The position numbers were made by a program, and so were the translations under genes. A DNA stretch of 64,000 nt from Welwitschia mirabilis (taxonomy: Eukaryota > Gnetophyta > Gnetopsida > Welwitschiales). This document shows, piece by piece, positions 23,880 to 34,334 of the stretch (the first letter of the stretch is position 1; each line of letters starts with the position of its first letter). Below the pieces are notes generated by a model. It was not told the DNA's origin. It saw only the letters and a program-made list of their open reading frames with translations, and did not search any database. The stretch is taken from NCBI GenBank assembly GCA_051453625.1, contig JBOZIK010000001.1, positions 199,604,677 through 199,668,676 of the forward strand. Direction: 5' to 3'.

Positions 23880-24750
23880 AGAACTAGGACATTCTGAGAT
23901 TATATGTCCTCATCCTTCATATACCCAATATTATAGCTTAGAAACATCAAATTTGGAAGAAAATGAACTATTGATAGAAGTCTTAACTTTAAACTCAACT
24001 CTACCTTAAAATCTAGATGGCTTTTTGTAGTTCTCCTTTTTGTTGTATTTACAACAAAGGAGCCTTTTATTCTTCCTCATGATGAGAGAGAGTTCTTCAT
24101 CTACATCATCTTTAGAGTTATCTCCTTTTGATTCTTCCTTTTTCCTTTCTTTTCAAATTTCTTTTATGCTTTCACTGGTCTCAAGAGTAATGAGATTTTT
24201 TTTTAAGGAACCATCTTAGATAAGATTGATTTCATAAGCTATTAGAGCACTTTATAGCTCTTTTATCTTTATGGAGTTGAAATCTCTTAACTCTTTAATG
24301 GCTATAATCTTGGGCCTCTATTTAGGGGTTAGAGATCTATTGAATTTTTGTATTTCCTTGACATCTAGAAGACTTTAACTAATACTACATATTGCATTCA
24401 CAATGTTGAAGACTTTAGTGAAGTAGTCATGAACTCTCTATCCATTGTTCATTTTGATATTTTTAAACTGGTTCGTCTATACAAGAAACTTGGATTTCTT
24501 CACAATAAAGGTTCCTTCATATGTTCTCACTAGAACATTTGACATCTCTTGTGTCATCTTACAACCTACTATTATATTAAACTCATTCATTCTAAGAGCT
24601 AAATAAAGAGCATTTGTTGCTTTAGAGTCATACATGAAGGCTACCTTCTCTTTATCTTCTCAATCTTTTCTTGGATTGATTTGTATGATGGTATTTCTTG
24701 CAACATCTATTATGGTTTCTATAGGTTCTCTGTATTCTTCTTTTATACTT
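23880..24750 (-). pseudogene. copia Gag with damaged CCHC knuckle
   Basis: The UBN2-type Gag core is readable near 24250-24500: FKNIKMNNG, RVHDYFTKVFNIVNAI, LLDVKEIQKFNRSLTPK, RPKIIAIKELRDFNSIKIKE, ALIAYEINL. Downstream at about 23889-23924 the CCHC knuckle has kept His and the last Cys (GHIISECP), but the first two Cys positions read Tyr (TGT to TAT). This is as expected from cytosine deamination on the complementary strand. Several Gln/Trp codons have become stops. Not functional. Confidence 0.75.
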
Positions 24751-24940
24751 TTCCAAATATAAAACTCATAAGACTATAATTATACCCCAATGCTTATCTT
24801 CTAATAGGTATAATTAGTTTTAGCAAAGAGCAAAGATCTGATGGATGGCATCCCTTCTATAGTTTAGTTAAGAAAGTTACTCCTTTTGTAAATACCTACT
24901 CTGATATTGCTTAAGGCTTATTGAATTCAAAGTAAATGGT

Positions 24941-26142
24941 TGAATGAGATTTAATAAAAAAAATATTTTACCAAAAACGAATTTAAATGCTATGTAATAT
25001 ACGCTTTACTGAGATAACATGGTTTCCCAACTTGGGTACATCTACACATAGAGGGTAGATTCCTCTTAGACCTCTAGATATTCTTAACCTATAAAGAATA
25101 GTTATTTTATGGAGCATTACCAACCTTACATATAAAATGAAAGTCTTCTCATAAGGTAACATTCTCTTCTCCTTAGGGATAACCAACAATGCAATATAAA
25201 CAATGTGCATGTAAGTACATTTGTAAGTAAGATGATCTTAAAAAGGCAACAATCTCTTTTCCTGAGGGAAAACCAATAATGCCACAATACAATGTGCTCT
25301 TAAGCACACATAAAGCATACTTGTATAAGGATTTTATTATAATATGAAATCCTAGTAAGAAATCCTTTAGTTTTGATAATAAAAGAATAGACTATACAAG
25401 AGTATTTAAGAATATGATAGCCCAACAATATCAAATATAATAAATAAATATAAGAATAAGCCTAAATGATGTATCTTTAAAGAGAAATTGAGTTCCTTCT
25501 TGTTTTCATCATCACAAGTCCTAAAGAATGATGCAATTATGTAGGATCCAATGAATGAATGATGTAATACTAGATAGTTTATTACAAATAATAGTTTGAT
25601 ACTTCATAAGTAGATTCAATAATTCATGTGCTCATATGTTCTTCATTGTGTATGTTATATACTTAAGATCTATTAGTTATGTTGTGCCTTTATACTATTG
25701 GAAGAGTTTACAGTTATTTAATCTAGGAGATCTAGACATTTAAACTTTATAACCTTCATTTAATGGATAGAAATGGCTAAGAATTAGGCATGCATCTTCT
25801 ATTTTATTTAACATGAAGCTTCATCAAAGATGTTTGAAAAATTATAGACATATACTATTAGTCAAACGTATTTCACATGGTAGACTTCTTAGTCCAGTTG
25901 CCCAAAAATGATAAAACTTTAATTATATAAAATTTAATCCTTTGTGATCATGAATTCATGATGCAAATCTTAACACATTTCTTAAAGAGTAGAATATCTG
26001 TTAAGATATAAATTAACCATGTAGTAGAATATTTGTTAAAGTACAAATTAATGATATTACCTATTACTGTTTAATGAAGATGTCTTCAAACATGTGGATG
26101 TCTTTCATGTGTGTTAAATCCATCTTTTAGTATAGTTGTATT
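24941..26142 (-). repeat. 5' LTR of the outer copia element, part 1
   Basis: Starts TGAATGAGAT in plus coordinates and matches 18239 onward. The match stops at 26137-26142, where the nested element begins, and resumes at 33732. The 75-residue frame at 24983-25210 (-) is LTR sequence, not a gene. Confidence 0.85.
26138..26142. repeat. target-site duplication, left copy (GTATT)
   Basis: GTATT precedes the nested element and recurs at 33732-33736. The intact left LTR of the outer element has a single aligned 5-mer here, ATCTT. Confidence 0.75.
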
Positions 26143-26290
26143 ATTTGGATTATATTTACCAATTGATGTCAAAATAATATCTCTTGTATAGTAAATGTTG
26201 CATCTTTTGTGCTGAAACATTTGAGTTTTATAGGTTAAAAGTTGGAATCAAAATATGCACCAGAAGCCTGAGTAATTAATTCATCCTCTA

Positions 26291-26660
26291 GAGGGGTCAA
26301 CTGAATCCTAAGGGTTCAACTACACTTGAAGCTATTAAAAAGAAAATGAACTAAACCCAAAGGGGTCGACTAGATTCTAATGGGGTAGATTGAACCTATA
26401 GCCTGAAGAATTAGTATCCCTGAACTAAATGGCAAGGGATCAATTAGATTTTCATGGGGTCGACCATATTTGAGAATCTAACAAATAGTAGTTCTAGACT
26501 AAGAGACAAGGAGTCAACTAGATCTAGGATGGGGTCGACCAAAATAAGATTGACTAGACCCAAATGGGGTCGACTGGACTTGAAGATTTCTCTCTCAGAT
26601 GACTTAAGTAATTCATGGCACCATATGGGGTCAACCAAATTTTTGTAAGATTGACCGAAT
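26291..26660. repeat. GGGGTCGAC word array in the 5' LTR
   Basis: About twelve variants of GGGGTCGACY with spacings of roughly 15-60 bases. Four copies keep an exact palindromic GTCGAC (26365, 26459, 26534, 26569). Others read GTCAAC, ATCAAT or ATTGAC, mostly transitions in the CpG core. Confidence 0.8.
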
Positions 26661-26786
26661 GATGTGGAAATTTTTTTTTATCTAAACATTATGTATCCAT
26701 TATCTAGCTATTAGATAGCTGTTTTCTTGCTGTTTATAGCTATTGGAGGTGCAATTCAAATGCACATAATCCTAATAGACTTCCAT

Positions 26787-26795
26787 TATAAATAG
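26787..26795 (+). promoter_or_regulatory. LTR TATA box (TATAAATAG)
   Basis: Exact word with the context CCATTATAAATAGTTAGG, repeated at 33028-33036 in the 3' LTR. It lies about 125 bases downstream of the GGGGTCGAC array, so the array is in U3. Confidence 0.65.
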
Positions 26796-27460
26796 TTAGG
26801 CAATAGATGGCCTAGAGATATTTTTGGTACTACTCTTATTTGGCTAAATTATTTTGGATCGGAAAGATCAAGATGTGATTTCTCATTGGTGTATCATTAC
26901 TGCTTCACATCTGACTTGAGGAGATTCATCATTGGTACAAGCACTTCATTTAGAGTTAGATCTAAGAGCTTTATTATTGTAATCTACTAGATAAGAGCTC
27001 CATTTATTATACTACTTTAGAATGTATGATATGATATTTGTGCAACTAAGGCATCACTACATTACTTCCATTATTTCTAGAGGTTGAGACTGAGCCTTGA
27101 AATGTCTGTTGTGAAGGTTAAGACTTATTCTGGAAAAGTCCACTTGTAAAGATTGTAGGTGAACCTAGAATACCTATGGAGTAACAGAGATCTAAGATCT
27201 ATCTTTAAAGAAGCTGATCATTGAGAGTGGAGTAGGGGAGTTCTCAAACCATTATAAATCTTACATGCATCAAGCTTAGTAGTTTGTGCATTTTGTTTTT
27301 GATTCTTTACTTTCAGAATTCTGTTATTTTATGCACATTCTTGAATTGATTATTTTCATAGGTAATCTGTATTTTATATAGATTTATTTGCAGTATTATG
27401 CTTAAGTTTTTGAAAGAACCTATTCAACCCTCCCTTCTCAGGGTTCTCGATCCTATCATT

Positions 27461-27475
27461 TGGTATTAGAGTGGG
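27461..27475 (+). promoter_or_regulatory. primer binding site, initiator-Met type
   Basis: TGGTATTAGAGTGGG begins two bases after the LTR end. It matches the common SIRE-type PBS with C-to-T changes. Confidence 0.8.
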
Positions 27476-27699
27476 TTAAGTTATTTTCTTAGATCTTAAC
27501 TAATCTAGACTTAGAACCCTTTAATGACTACTCTTCTTGATTATGAATTTTTAGGTATAGCCTCCTTAAATACTTGTTTCTTATCTATTTTTATTGAATA
27601 GTATATGGCTACATTTTTAAACAAATTGTAGCTAGTGAAAACCCATAGAAATCAAGTAAGAAAGACAAAGGAAACACTCTAGCATACAACAAAGAAAGG

Positions 27700-27960
27700 A
27701 GACTCTCTTTTATGGCTTTTGTACCTTGTGCTAAATACTTTAGTTTATGATGATGATGAAGATCAAGAAAATTTGGAAGATAATTATCAAGAGTTGTATC
27801 AAGAGTGTGAAAAGATGGCTAGAAGGATAAATGACCTAAACAAGATTATAAAATCCCTCACTAAGGAAAAACGAGGAAATAGAATCAAGTTTCAAAATAG
27901 TCAAATCCAAAAACACCGGTATCACTTTGCAGGTAAAAGAATTATTTTATTTTATTAATA
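27700..27960 (+). pseudogene. SIRE-type Gag C-terminal fragment
   Basis: The open frame from 27719 reads DDDEDQENLEDNYQELYQEC, then NDLNKIIKSLTKEK. This acidic, coiled-coil-like segment follows the CCHC part in SIRE/Maximus Gag (family pattern: acidic run, then ELxxEC, then KSLTKE). The upstream Gag core is not clearly readable between 27480 and 27700, so most of Gag is missing or scrambled. No knuckle was seen. Confidence 0.6.
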
Positions 27961-28329
27961 ATTTTTTAGATGGATCTACCAAATTGGAATAAATTCTTGG
28001 AGTTTAAAAACTAGTTGGAAGTAAATTAGGTATTAGATTCATCTTTCAAAAATCTCAAACACAGCAAAAACAAGTAATCAGCAATGGTAATTTCTCTTTA
28101 AAAATTACTTATCATTTCTATGAAAAAATAGATCATTTAAAACTCATATGAAATGCTAGAAAATTAATGTTATTTTCAAGTTCAGTCAATTCCTTTCTAT
28201 TTAAGTTTTTTCCTAAAAGAGGTGTACCACATAATTCTAAAAGGACTATGTGGGTGAAAGCTAATGATCTTAAAAGTTTGCTAATTCAGAAAGCTTTCAA
28301 AGTCTCAAACTGCATAAGCTAGAATTTTA

Positions 28330-29240
28330 ATATTAGATGTTCAAGGTACAAGATAGGAGACAAATCCATATTCAAACATCTAAGCTACTTTGATGGAGGA
28401 GAGATGACTTTCGGAGATAATGGAAGAGCAAAAATAGAAGGCATTGGAAGCATTGATGGAGGTAACCTTCCTAGAATTAATTAAGTTCTATATGTAAGTG
28501 GTTTGAAGAACAATTTATTGAGCATTAGTTAAATTTATGATAAAGGTCACAAAGTAGTTTTTGATAAATTAAAATATAAAATTGTACATGGAAAATCAAT
28601 CAATGTGATTCTTAGAGATAGTAGAATAGATAATGTTTATAGCATAGATCAATTATTTTTTCTATGTTATTTTTTAAATGTTTCTCAAGATGAGTTGTGA
28701 CATAAATTTTTAGGTCATGTTAATTATGATCAATTGAAAATTATTATTCATAAGAATATCGTTAAAGAAATTCCTAAGATGAACATAGAAAAACAAGGGT
28801 TGTGTGATGCTTATCAAAAGGGAAAACAAATTAGAACTTCTCATAAAAGTAAAACTTAATATTCCACATCTATGCCATTAGAACTAATTCATATGGATTT
28901 AGTTGGACCATTAAAACTCAAATTCTAGGTGGAAAACATTATTTTGTAACCATGATTGATGATTTCTCTAGATATATATGGATAGATTTCTTGTCAAATA
29001 AATCTGAGGCATATAAACATTAGGTTGAAATTTGAAAAAAGATTCAAAATGAAAAAGGTTATACCATAAAGAAAATAATAAGTGATCATGGTGGTGAATT
29101 TGAAAATCATTTTTTTGAGAAGTATTGCATCAAAAACAATATTGATCATTAGTCTTTGACTCTGAAAACACCATAATAAAATGGTACAGTTGAGAGAAAG
29201 AATAGAGTTCTTCAAGAAATAGAATAAAGTTCTTTAAAAA
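28330..29240 (+). pseudogene. copia protease tail and integrase, catalytic triad retained
   Basis: GDKSIFKHLSYFDGGEMTFG and GLKNNLLSIS (28350-28530) are the GAG-pre-integrase block. The zinc-binding region follows (HKFLGHVNYDQLK, then LCDAYQKGKQ; the second ligand of the CxxC pair reads Tyr). The core has HMDLVGP with Asp at 28896, SDHGGEFENHFFEKYC with Asp at 29084, and NGTVERKNRVLQE with Glu at 29192. The second Asp and the Glu are separated by exactly 35 residues, as in DD35E integrases. A few stops (Trp and Gln positions) break the frame. Frames shift after about 29250. Confidence 0.85.
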
Positions 29241-29799
29241 ATGGCCTAAACTATGTTAAATGATAAGGAAGTACCTAAAGCCTTTTGGGCTAAAGTAGTT
29301 AGCGTAGCATGTTATATTATTAATGGATTATATATCAAACTTGGTATTGATAAAACACCTTATAAGATATGGTATGGAAGACAACCAAATATATCATACT
29401 TTAAAGTCTTTAAAAGTAAATGATATGTCCTTAAAGATAGAGAACACTTGAGTAAGTTTAAATAAAAAGCTGATGAAGCTATCTTCTTAGGATACTTAAC
29501 AACAAGTAGATCCTATCATGTTTTCAATAAAAGGAGATTAATAGTAGAAGAATCAAGAAATATTCAAATTGATGATATTGACCCAAAAGTAAGCAGCACA
29601 GATGAGGAAGAAAATATAACCACAAGCATTCCCACATCAAATGAATGTGCTACTGAATCAAATAAAATTCAAGTAAAAGAAGGCACTCCAAAAAAGCCTA
29701 AACTCCTTAGAGACCATTTAATAGAATCCATCATTGGAGAAGTTAACTCAAAAGTAAAGACAATAGGTTCTATGAAAAATTTATGTGCCCATGTTTGTT

Positions 29800-30780
29800 A
29801 TGTTTTAAAGACAGAGCCCAAGAACTTTGAAGAAGTAGAAATCCATAAAGAATGGATGTTAGCAATGCCAGATGAGATATAATAGTTCAAAAGAAATAAT
29901 GTTTAGAAACTAGTAGAAAGACCAAAAGATAAGAATGTTATTGGTATAAAATGAATCTTTAAGAATAAGTATGATGAAGAAAACAATGTTATCAAAAACA
30001 AAGCAAGACTAGTAGCTCCAAGTTACAACCAAATAAAAGGCATTGATGTAGGAGATACTTTTGCTACTATTACAAGGTTAGATAGTATTAGAATATTTTA
30101 TCTTTTGCAGCATTTAAGAACTTTAAATTTTATCAAATAGATGTAAAAAGTGCTTTTTTGAATGGATCATTAATTAAGGAAGTTTATGTAGAATAACAAC
30201 ATAGCTTTATTGATCCTTACAACTCTGATCATGTGTATAGGCTTAAGAAAGCTTTATATGAATTAACATAAGCTCCAAAAGCATGATATGAAAAGTTAGC
30301 TATGTTTTTAAATGACAATGGATATGTTTGAGGAATGGTAGACAAAACTTTATTTATGAAGAAATTGAGCAATGATTTNNNNNNNNNNNNNNNNNNNNNN
30401 NNNNNNNNNNNNNNNNNNNNNNNNNNNNNNNNNNNNNNNNNNNNNNNNNNNNNNNNNNNNNNNNNNNNNNNNNNNNNNTCATCATTATATAGATTTATGA
30501 AGATGATATTATTTTTGGTTCCTCAGACAAAAAGTTGTCTAAATAATTTGCAAACGTTATGATAAATCAATTTAAAATGAGTATGCTTAATGAAGTTAGA
30601 ATGTTTTTAGGACTTTAGATTAAATAATCTAAAGATGGAATATTTATCTCTCAATCCAAATATGCAAGAGATTTAATCAAATGATTTGGTTTAGAGAATG
30701 AAAAGATAGCTGATACTCCTATGTCTACATCATGTAAAGTAAGCTTGGATAAAAATGATAAATTAGTAAAAACTTTACAA
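29800..30780 (+). pseudogene. copia reverse transcriptase, broken and gapped
   Basis: The N-terminal RT blocks read NFEEVEIHKEWMLAMPDEI, then KNVIGIK, IFKNKYDEENNVIKNKARLV, and GDTFATITRLDSIRIF (29830-30110). A frame change follows, then FYQIDVKSAFLNGSLIKEVY (30127-30190) and VYRLKKALYEL. After the 100-N gap at 30379-30478 the catalytic box reads YEDD at 30496-30507 (family YVDD), so both catalytic aspartates remain. SQSKYARDLIK follows at about 30650. Several stops and one frame change make it non-functional. Confidence 0.85.
30379..30478. other. assembly gap, 100 N, inside RT
   Basis: Placeholder-size gap directly upstream of the YEDD box. From the family spacing only a few dozen bases of coding sequence should be missing. 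Confidence 0.95.
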
Positions 30781-30880
30781 NNNNNNNNNNNNNNNNNNNN
30801 NNNNNNNNNNNNNNNNNNNNNNNNNNNNNNNNNNNNNNNNNNNNNNNNNNNNNNNNNNNNNNNNNNNNNNNNNNNNNNNN
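30781..30880. other. assembly gap, 100 N, with duplicated flanks
   Basis: The 33 bases before the gap (30748-30780) are identical to the 33 bases after it (30881-30913). The gap therefore joins two overlapping contig ends. Confidence 0.9.
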
Positions 30881-31720
30881 GATAAAAATGATAAATTAGT
30901 AAAAACTTTACAAAAGCATGATTGGTAGTTTATTGTATTTAACTATAAGTAGACCAGATATCATGTTAAGTATTAGAGTGTGTGCAAGATATCAATCTAA
31001 TCCAAAAGAATCATATTTTCAAGTAGTAAAAAGGATAATCAGGTATTTAAAAGGAACATGTGATTATAGTTTATGTTATTCCAATGAAATATCTTTTGAT
31101 CTTTTAGGTTTTAGTGATGTAGANNNNNNNNNNNNNNNNNNNNNNNNNNNNNNNNNNNNNNNNNNNNNNNNNNNNNNNNNNNNNNNNNNNNNNNNNNNNN
31201 NNNNNNNNNNNNNNNNNNNNNNNTTAAAAGGAACATGTGATTATAGTTTATGTTATTCCACTGAAATATCTTTTGATCTTTTAGGTTTTAGTGATGTAGA
31301 TTGGACTAGATGCAAAGATGATAGAAAAAGCACAAGTGGAAATTACTTCCTTCTAGGTTTATTTCTAAATCGATGGATAAGTAAGAAATAAAACTTCATT
31401 TCTCTCTCCACTACAGAGACTAAATATATTGCTATAATAAGTTGTTGTACTTATCTTTTATAGATGCAAGAAATATTAAAATATTTTGGTATTACTTTTA
31501 AACAAGTTTTTATTTTTTGTTATAATACCAATGCTATTAATATGTTTAAAAATCTAGTTCAGCACTCTAGAATGATCATATTAAACTTAGACATCATTTT
31601 CTTCATAATAAAGTTGAAAGAGTTCATATATCTATGAATTTTATTTATACAAATTAATAATTAGCAGATATTTTTACTAAGTCCTTGAATTTTGATACTT
31701 TTATTTGTATCAGATATGAA
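30881..31720 (+). pseudogene. copia RT tail and RNase H, broken and gapped
   Basis: From 30918: MIGSLLYLTISRPDIMLSIR, then ARYQSNPKESYFQVVKRIIR and YLKGTCDYSLCY, the end of RT. After a gap with repeated flanks it continues DVDWTRCKDDRKSTSG (about 31295-31340), the first RNase H block. SLSTTETKYIA, FCYNTNAINMFKN and QHSRM follow to about 31575, then an ADIFTKSL-like block near 31680 with frame damage. The order and spacing are those of SIRE-type copia. Stops are present. Confidence 0.85.
31124..31223. other. assembly gap, 100 N, with duplicated flanks
   Basis: The 77 bases before it (31047-31123) recur after it (31224-31300) with one mismatch (A at 31084, C at 31261). The two contigs overlap, and the gap holds no extra DNA. 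Confidence 0.9.
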
Positions 31721-32361
31721 TTGGGGGTTCTCTCACCTTCCTATAGTTAATTGCAAGGTGATCGATTGCTTATATACTCGGTCACCCGGTCCCTTAAAGT
31801 TTTACAATGTATCAGTGACAGATCCAAAGATTGTCATTTATTTTACTATTTCTATTTTGATCTCTTGTTAATTTCTATAGACTCTTATCTATGATTTTTG
31901 AATACTTTAATGTTTTATTTTTGTCCTATCATCTTAACCATAGCTCTTTTAGTTTTCCTTTTAGCACATTATGAATGTAAAAAATTATCATCTCTTTTAC
32001 ATATTTTCTTTTCACCTCTATTATGATTATTATTTTTACATATGACATAATGTTAGGGGGAGAAAATTTAATATTTATGGATACATATCTAAGGTTTATA
32101 TTTATTTTCCTTTGATGTCAAAGGGGAAGAGAATGTAGTGCTTTCAAAGTATTTTTTTCAAACATATGTGGTGTTTTATCAAATGGGGAGAAAATGGTTT
32201 ATTTCAATATGTTAGTCATTACTTAAAATTGTTTATATGGCTTTGATAAAGGGGGATCTTTTATTATGTTAAAATGTCTCAAATTTGTATGGTGAAAAAG
32301 CTTAAATCTATTTAATTTTAAAATCACTTATTGGTTGCCATCAATGTTAAATGGGAATATT
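31720..32361 (+). other. 3' untranslated region of the nested element
   Basis: About 640 bases without a coding signal between RNase H and the 3' LTR. It contains repeated purine-rich runs (AGGGGGAGAAAA near 32054, AAAGGGGAAGAG near 32118, AAATGGGGAGAAAA near 32199, AAAGGGGGA near 32248), resembling the reiterated polypurine tracts of SIRE-type elements. The tract AAATGGGAA adjoins the 3' LTR. No env-like frame was seen. Confidence 0.6.
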
Positions 32362-33731
32362 ATTTGATTATATTTGCCAATTGATGTCAAACTAATATCT
32401 CTTATATAGCAAATTTTATATCTTTTGTGCAAAAAATTTTGGGGTTTTCAGGTTCAAAGTTGAAACCAAAATATGCACCAAAAACCTGAGTAATTGATTC
32501 ACCCTCTAGAGGGGTCAACTAGATCCTAAAGGGATGGACCACACCTAAAGCTATCAAAAGGAAAATGAATTAAACCTAGAGGAATTAACTAGATTCTAAT
32601 GGAGTCAACCAAACCTGTGACCTAAAGAATCAGTGTCCCTGAACTAAATGACAAGAGGTCGACAGGATTTTCATGGGGTCGACAGAATTTGAGGACCTAA
32701 CAAATAGTAGTTCTAGATCGAGAGATAAAGGGTTGATAAGAACTAGGATGGAGTTGACTAGACTGGGGTCGACTAGGCCTAAATGTGGTCGACCAGACTT
32801 AAAAACATAAAAACTTAAGGTGATCAAATTTCTCTCTTGAGAAACCTGAGTAATTCATGGTACCACATAAGGTCAACCAGATTTTTATGGGGTTGAATGA
32901 ATAGCATGGAAAAGAAATTTATTTAAATATTATGTATCTATTATCTAGCCATTAGGTAATCATTTTCTAGATGTTTATATTCATTAGAGGTATAATTCAA
33001 ATGTACAAAACCCTAATTGCCTTCCATTATAAATAGTTAGGCAATAGATAACCTAGAGATCTTTTTGGCATTACTATTATTTGGCTAAATTATTTTGAAT
33101 CTTAAAGATCAAGATGTGATTTTTCATTAGTGTATCTTAACTATTTCACATATGACTTTCAAAAATTCATCATTAGAACAAGCACTTCATTCAAAGTCAG
33201 ATCAAAAAGCTTCATTGTTGTGATCTATTAAAGAAGAGCTCCATTCATTGTACTGCTTTAGAACGTGTGATATTTATGCAACTAAGGCATCACTACATCA
33301 CTTTCATTATTTCTAAAGGTTAAGACTTAGTCTTAAAAAGTTCCTACTATAGGTTGAGACATAGACTTGAAAAGTTCATTGTGAAGGTTGAGACTTAGCC
33401 TAGAAAAATCTGCTTGTAAAGGTTATAGGCCAACCTTGAATACCTATGAAGTAATAAAGATCTAAGATCTATCTTGGAAGAAGCTAATCATCAAGAGTGG
33501 AGTAAGGGAGTTCTGAACAACTATAAATCTTGTGTGCATCAAAATTGGTATTTTTTGCATTTTATTTTTGATTCTTTACTTTTAGAATTCAATTATTTTA
33601 TGCACATTCTTGAATTGGTTATTTTCATATGCAAGCTGTGTTTTAGATAGATTTATTTTTAGTTTTATGCTTAAGTGTTTAAAAGAACCTATTCATCCCT
33701 CCCTCCTTCTTTAGGGTTCTTGATCCTATCA
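32362..33731 (+). repeat. 3' LTR of the nested SIRE-like element
   Basis: Matches the 5' LTR from ATTTGATTATATTTGCC to GATCCTATCA, 1370 bases. It has the same GGGGTCGAC-type array (32508-32900, four exact GTCGAC) and TATA box at 33028-33036. It is somewhat longer than the 5' copy because of a repeated GTTGAGAC/AAAAGTTC segment near 33317-33400. The 65-residue minus frame at 32630-32827 is repeat sequence, not a gene. Confidence 0.85.
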
Positions 33732-33736
33732 GTATT
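33732..33736. repeat. target-site duplication, right copy (GTATT)
   Basis: Directly follows CCTATCA, the end of the nested element's 3' LTR. Confidence 0.75.
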
Positions 33737-34055
33737 CATTGAGATAGTCGCCTTTCATCTGAGATTAAAAACTAGTACATCATAGACATCTTTAAGCTAT
33801 AGATGTCTTTAACATAGATGTCTTCAACAGTGTAGACATCTTCCTCATAGATGTCTTCCATTCTATAGATGTCTTTAATCAATTGATTTTGCATTTTTTA
33901 TTTTTAACTTTGAGCTAAACATTTTATAAGATATTATCTTAAAGGTCTAACATTAACGTTTGTTATTCATAATCTAATTTTCTTTGCATTAACCTATTTA
34001 TACAATGGAATAAAATATTTAATAAGTGAAATGATCAAAACTAGATTTACTAACA
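33732..34055 (-). repeat. 5' LTR of the outer copia element, part 2
   Basis: This continues the left LTR match from its CTTCACTGAGATAG point to its end, CTAGATTTACTAACA. It holds a dense set of ATAGATGTCTT words (about 33779-33875). Its first five bases, GTATT, are the TSD of the nested element. Confidence 0.85.
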
Positions 34056-34262
34056 TTTAACTTTACTCCAATGTTACCTTTTAGCTAGAATTTTTCTAGT
34101 TTAATTTCTTCCTTCTTATCATGTTTATTTCCATTTAAAATTTTTAATGCTTAAAGGAAAAGATTCATTACACTATCTTTCATGTTATAATGTATTTTAA
34201 CTTTTCTCTAGTTGTATAAGATTTTTTTAGAAGGAGGGATTCCCATATATTATCTTCTAGTC

Positions 34263-34264
<2 letters not shown>

Positions 34265-34334
<70 letters not shown>

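Larger units (their letters stand above)
26143..27458 (+). repeat. 5' LTR of the nested SIRE-like element
   Basis: Begins ATTTGGATTATATTTACC and ends GATCCTATCA, 1316 bases, matching 32362-33731 throughout. It contains an array of GGGGTCGAC-type words (26291-26660) and a TATA box at 26787-26795. The first two bases are not TG, which I put down to mutation or to a small uncertainty in the boundary. The overlapping opposite-strand frames at 26444-26648 only reflect the repeat array. Confidence 0.85.
26143..33731 (+). mobile_element. SIRE/Maximus-like Ty1/copia element nested in an LTR
   Basis: Two LTRs of about 1.3 kb (26143-27458 and 32362-33731) flank a copia interior read on the plus strand: Gag tail, GAG-pre-integrase, integrase, RT, RNase H. 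The PBS is initiator-Met type. The 5-mer GTATT on both sides (26138-26142, 33732-33736) and the clean resumption of the outer LTR prove insertion into that LTR, so this element is the younger of the two. Three 100-N gaps lie in the RT part. Stops are frequent but the catalytic residues of integrase and RT survive better than in the other elements. Confidence 0.9.
18239..34055 (-). mobile_element. Ty1/copia (SIRE-like) element, minus strand, split by a nested element
   Basis: Direct repeats at 18239-19697 and 24941-26142 plus 33732-34055 are the LTRs. The right one (5' LTR in element sense) is interrupted by the insertion 26143-33731. Read on the minus strand, the interior 19698-24940 carries Gag, protease, integrase and RT/RNase H remains in copia order (integrase before RT). 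A purine run, AAAAAGGAGGATAT in minus sense, lies at the inner edge of the left LTR and acts as PPT. The flanking 5-mers (AGGAA on the left, TTTAA on the right) do not match, so no TSD is visible. RT has a large internal deletion. All frames carry stops. Confidence 0.85.

Noticed and set aside
26444-26648. Overlapping 64-residue frames on both strands
   Set aside because: They result from the GGGGTCGAC repeat array in the LTR. The similar frame at 32630-32827 is the same array in the other LTR.
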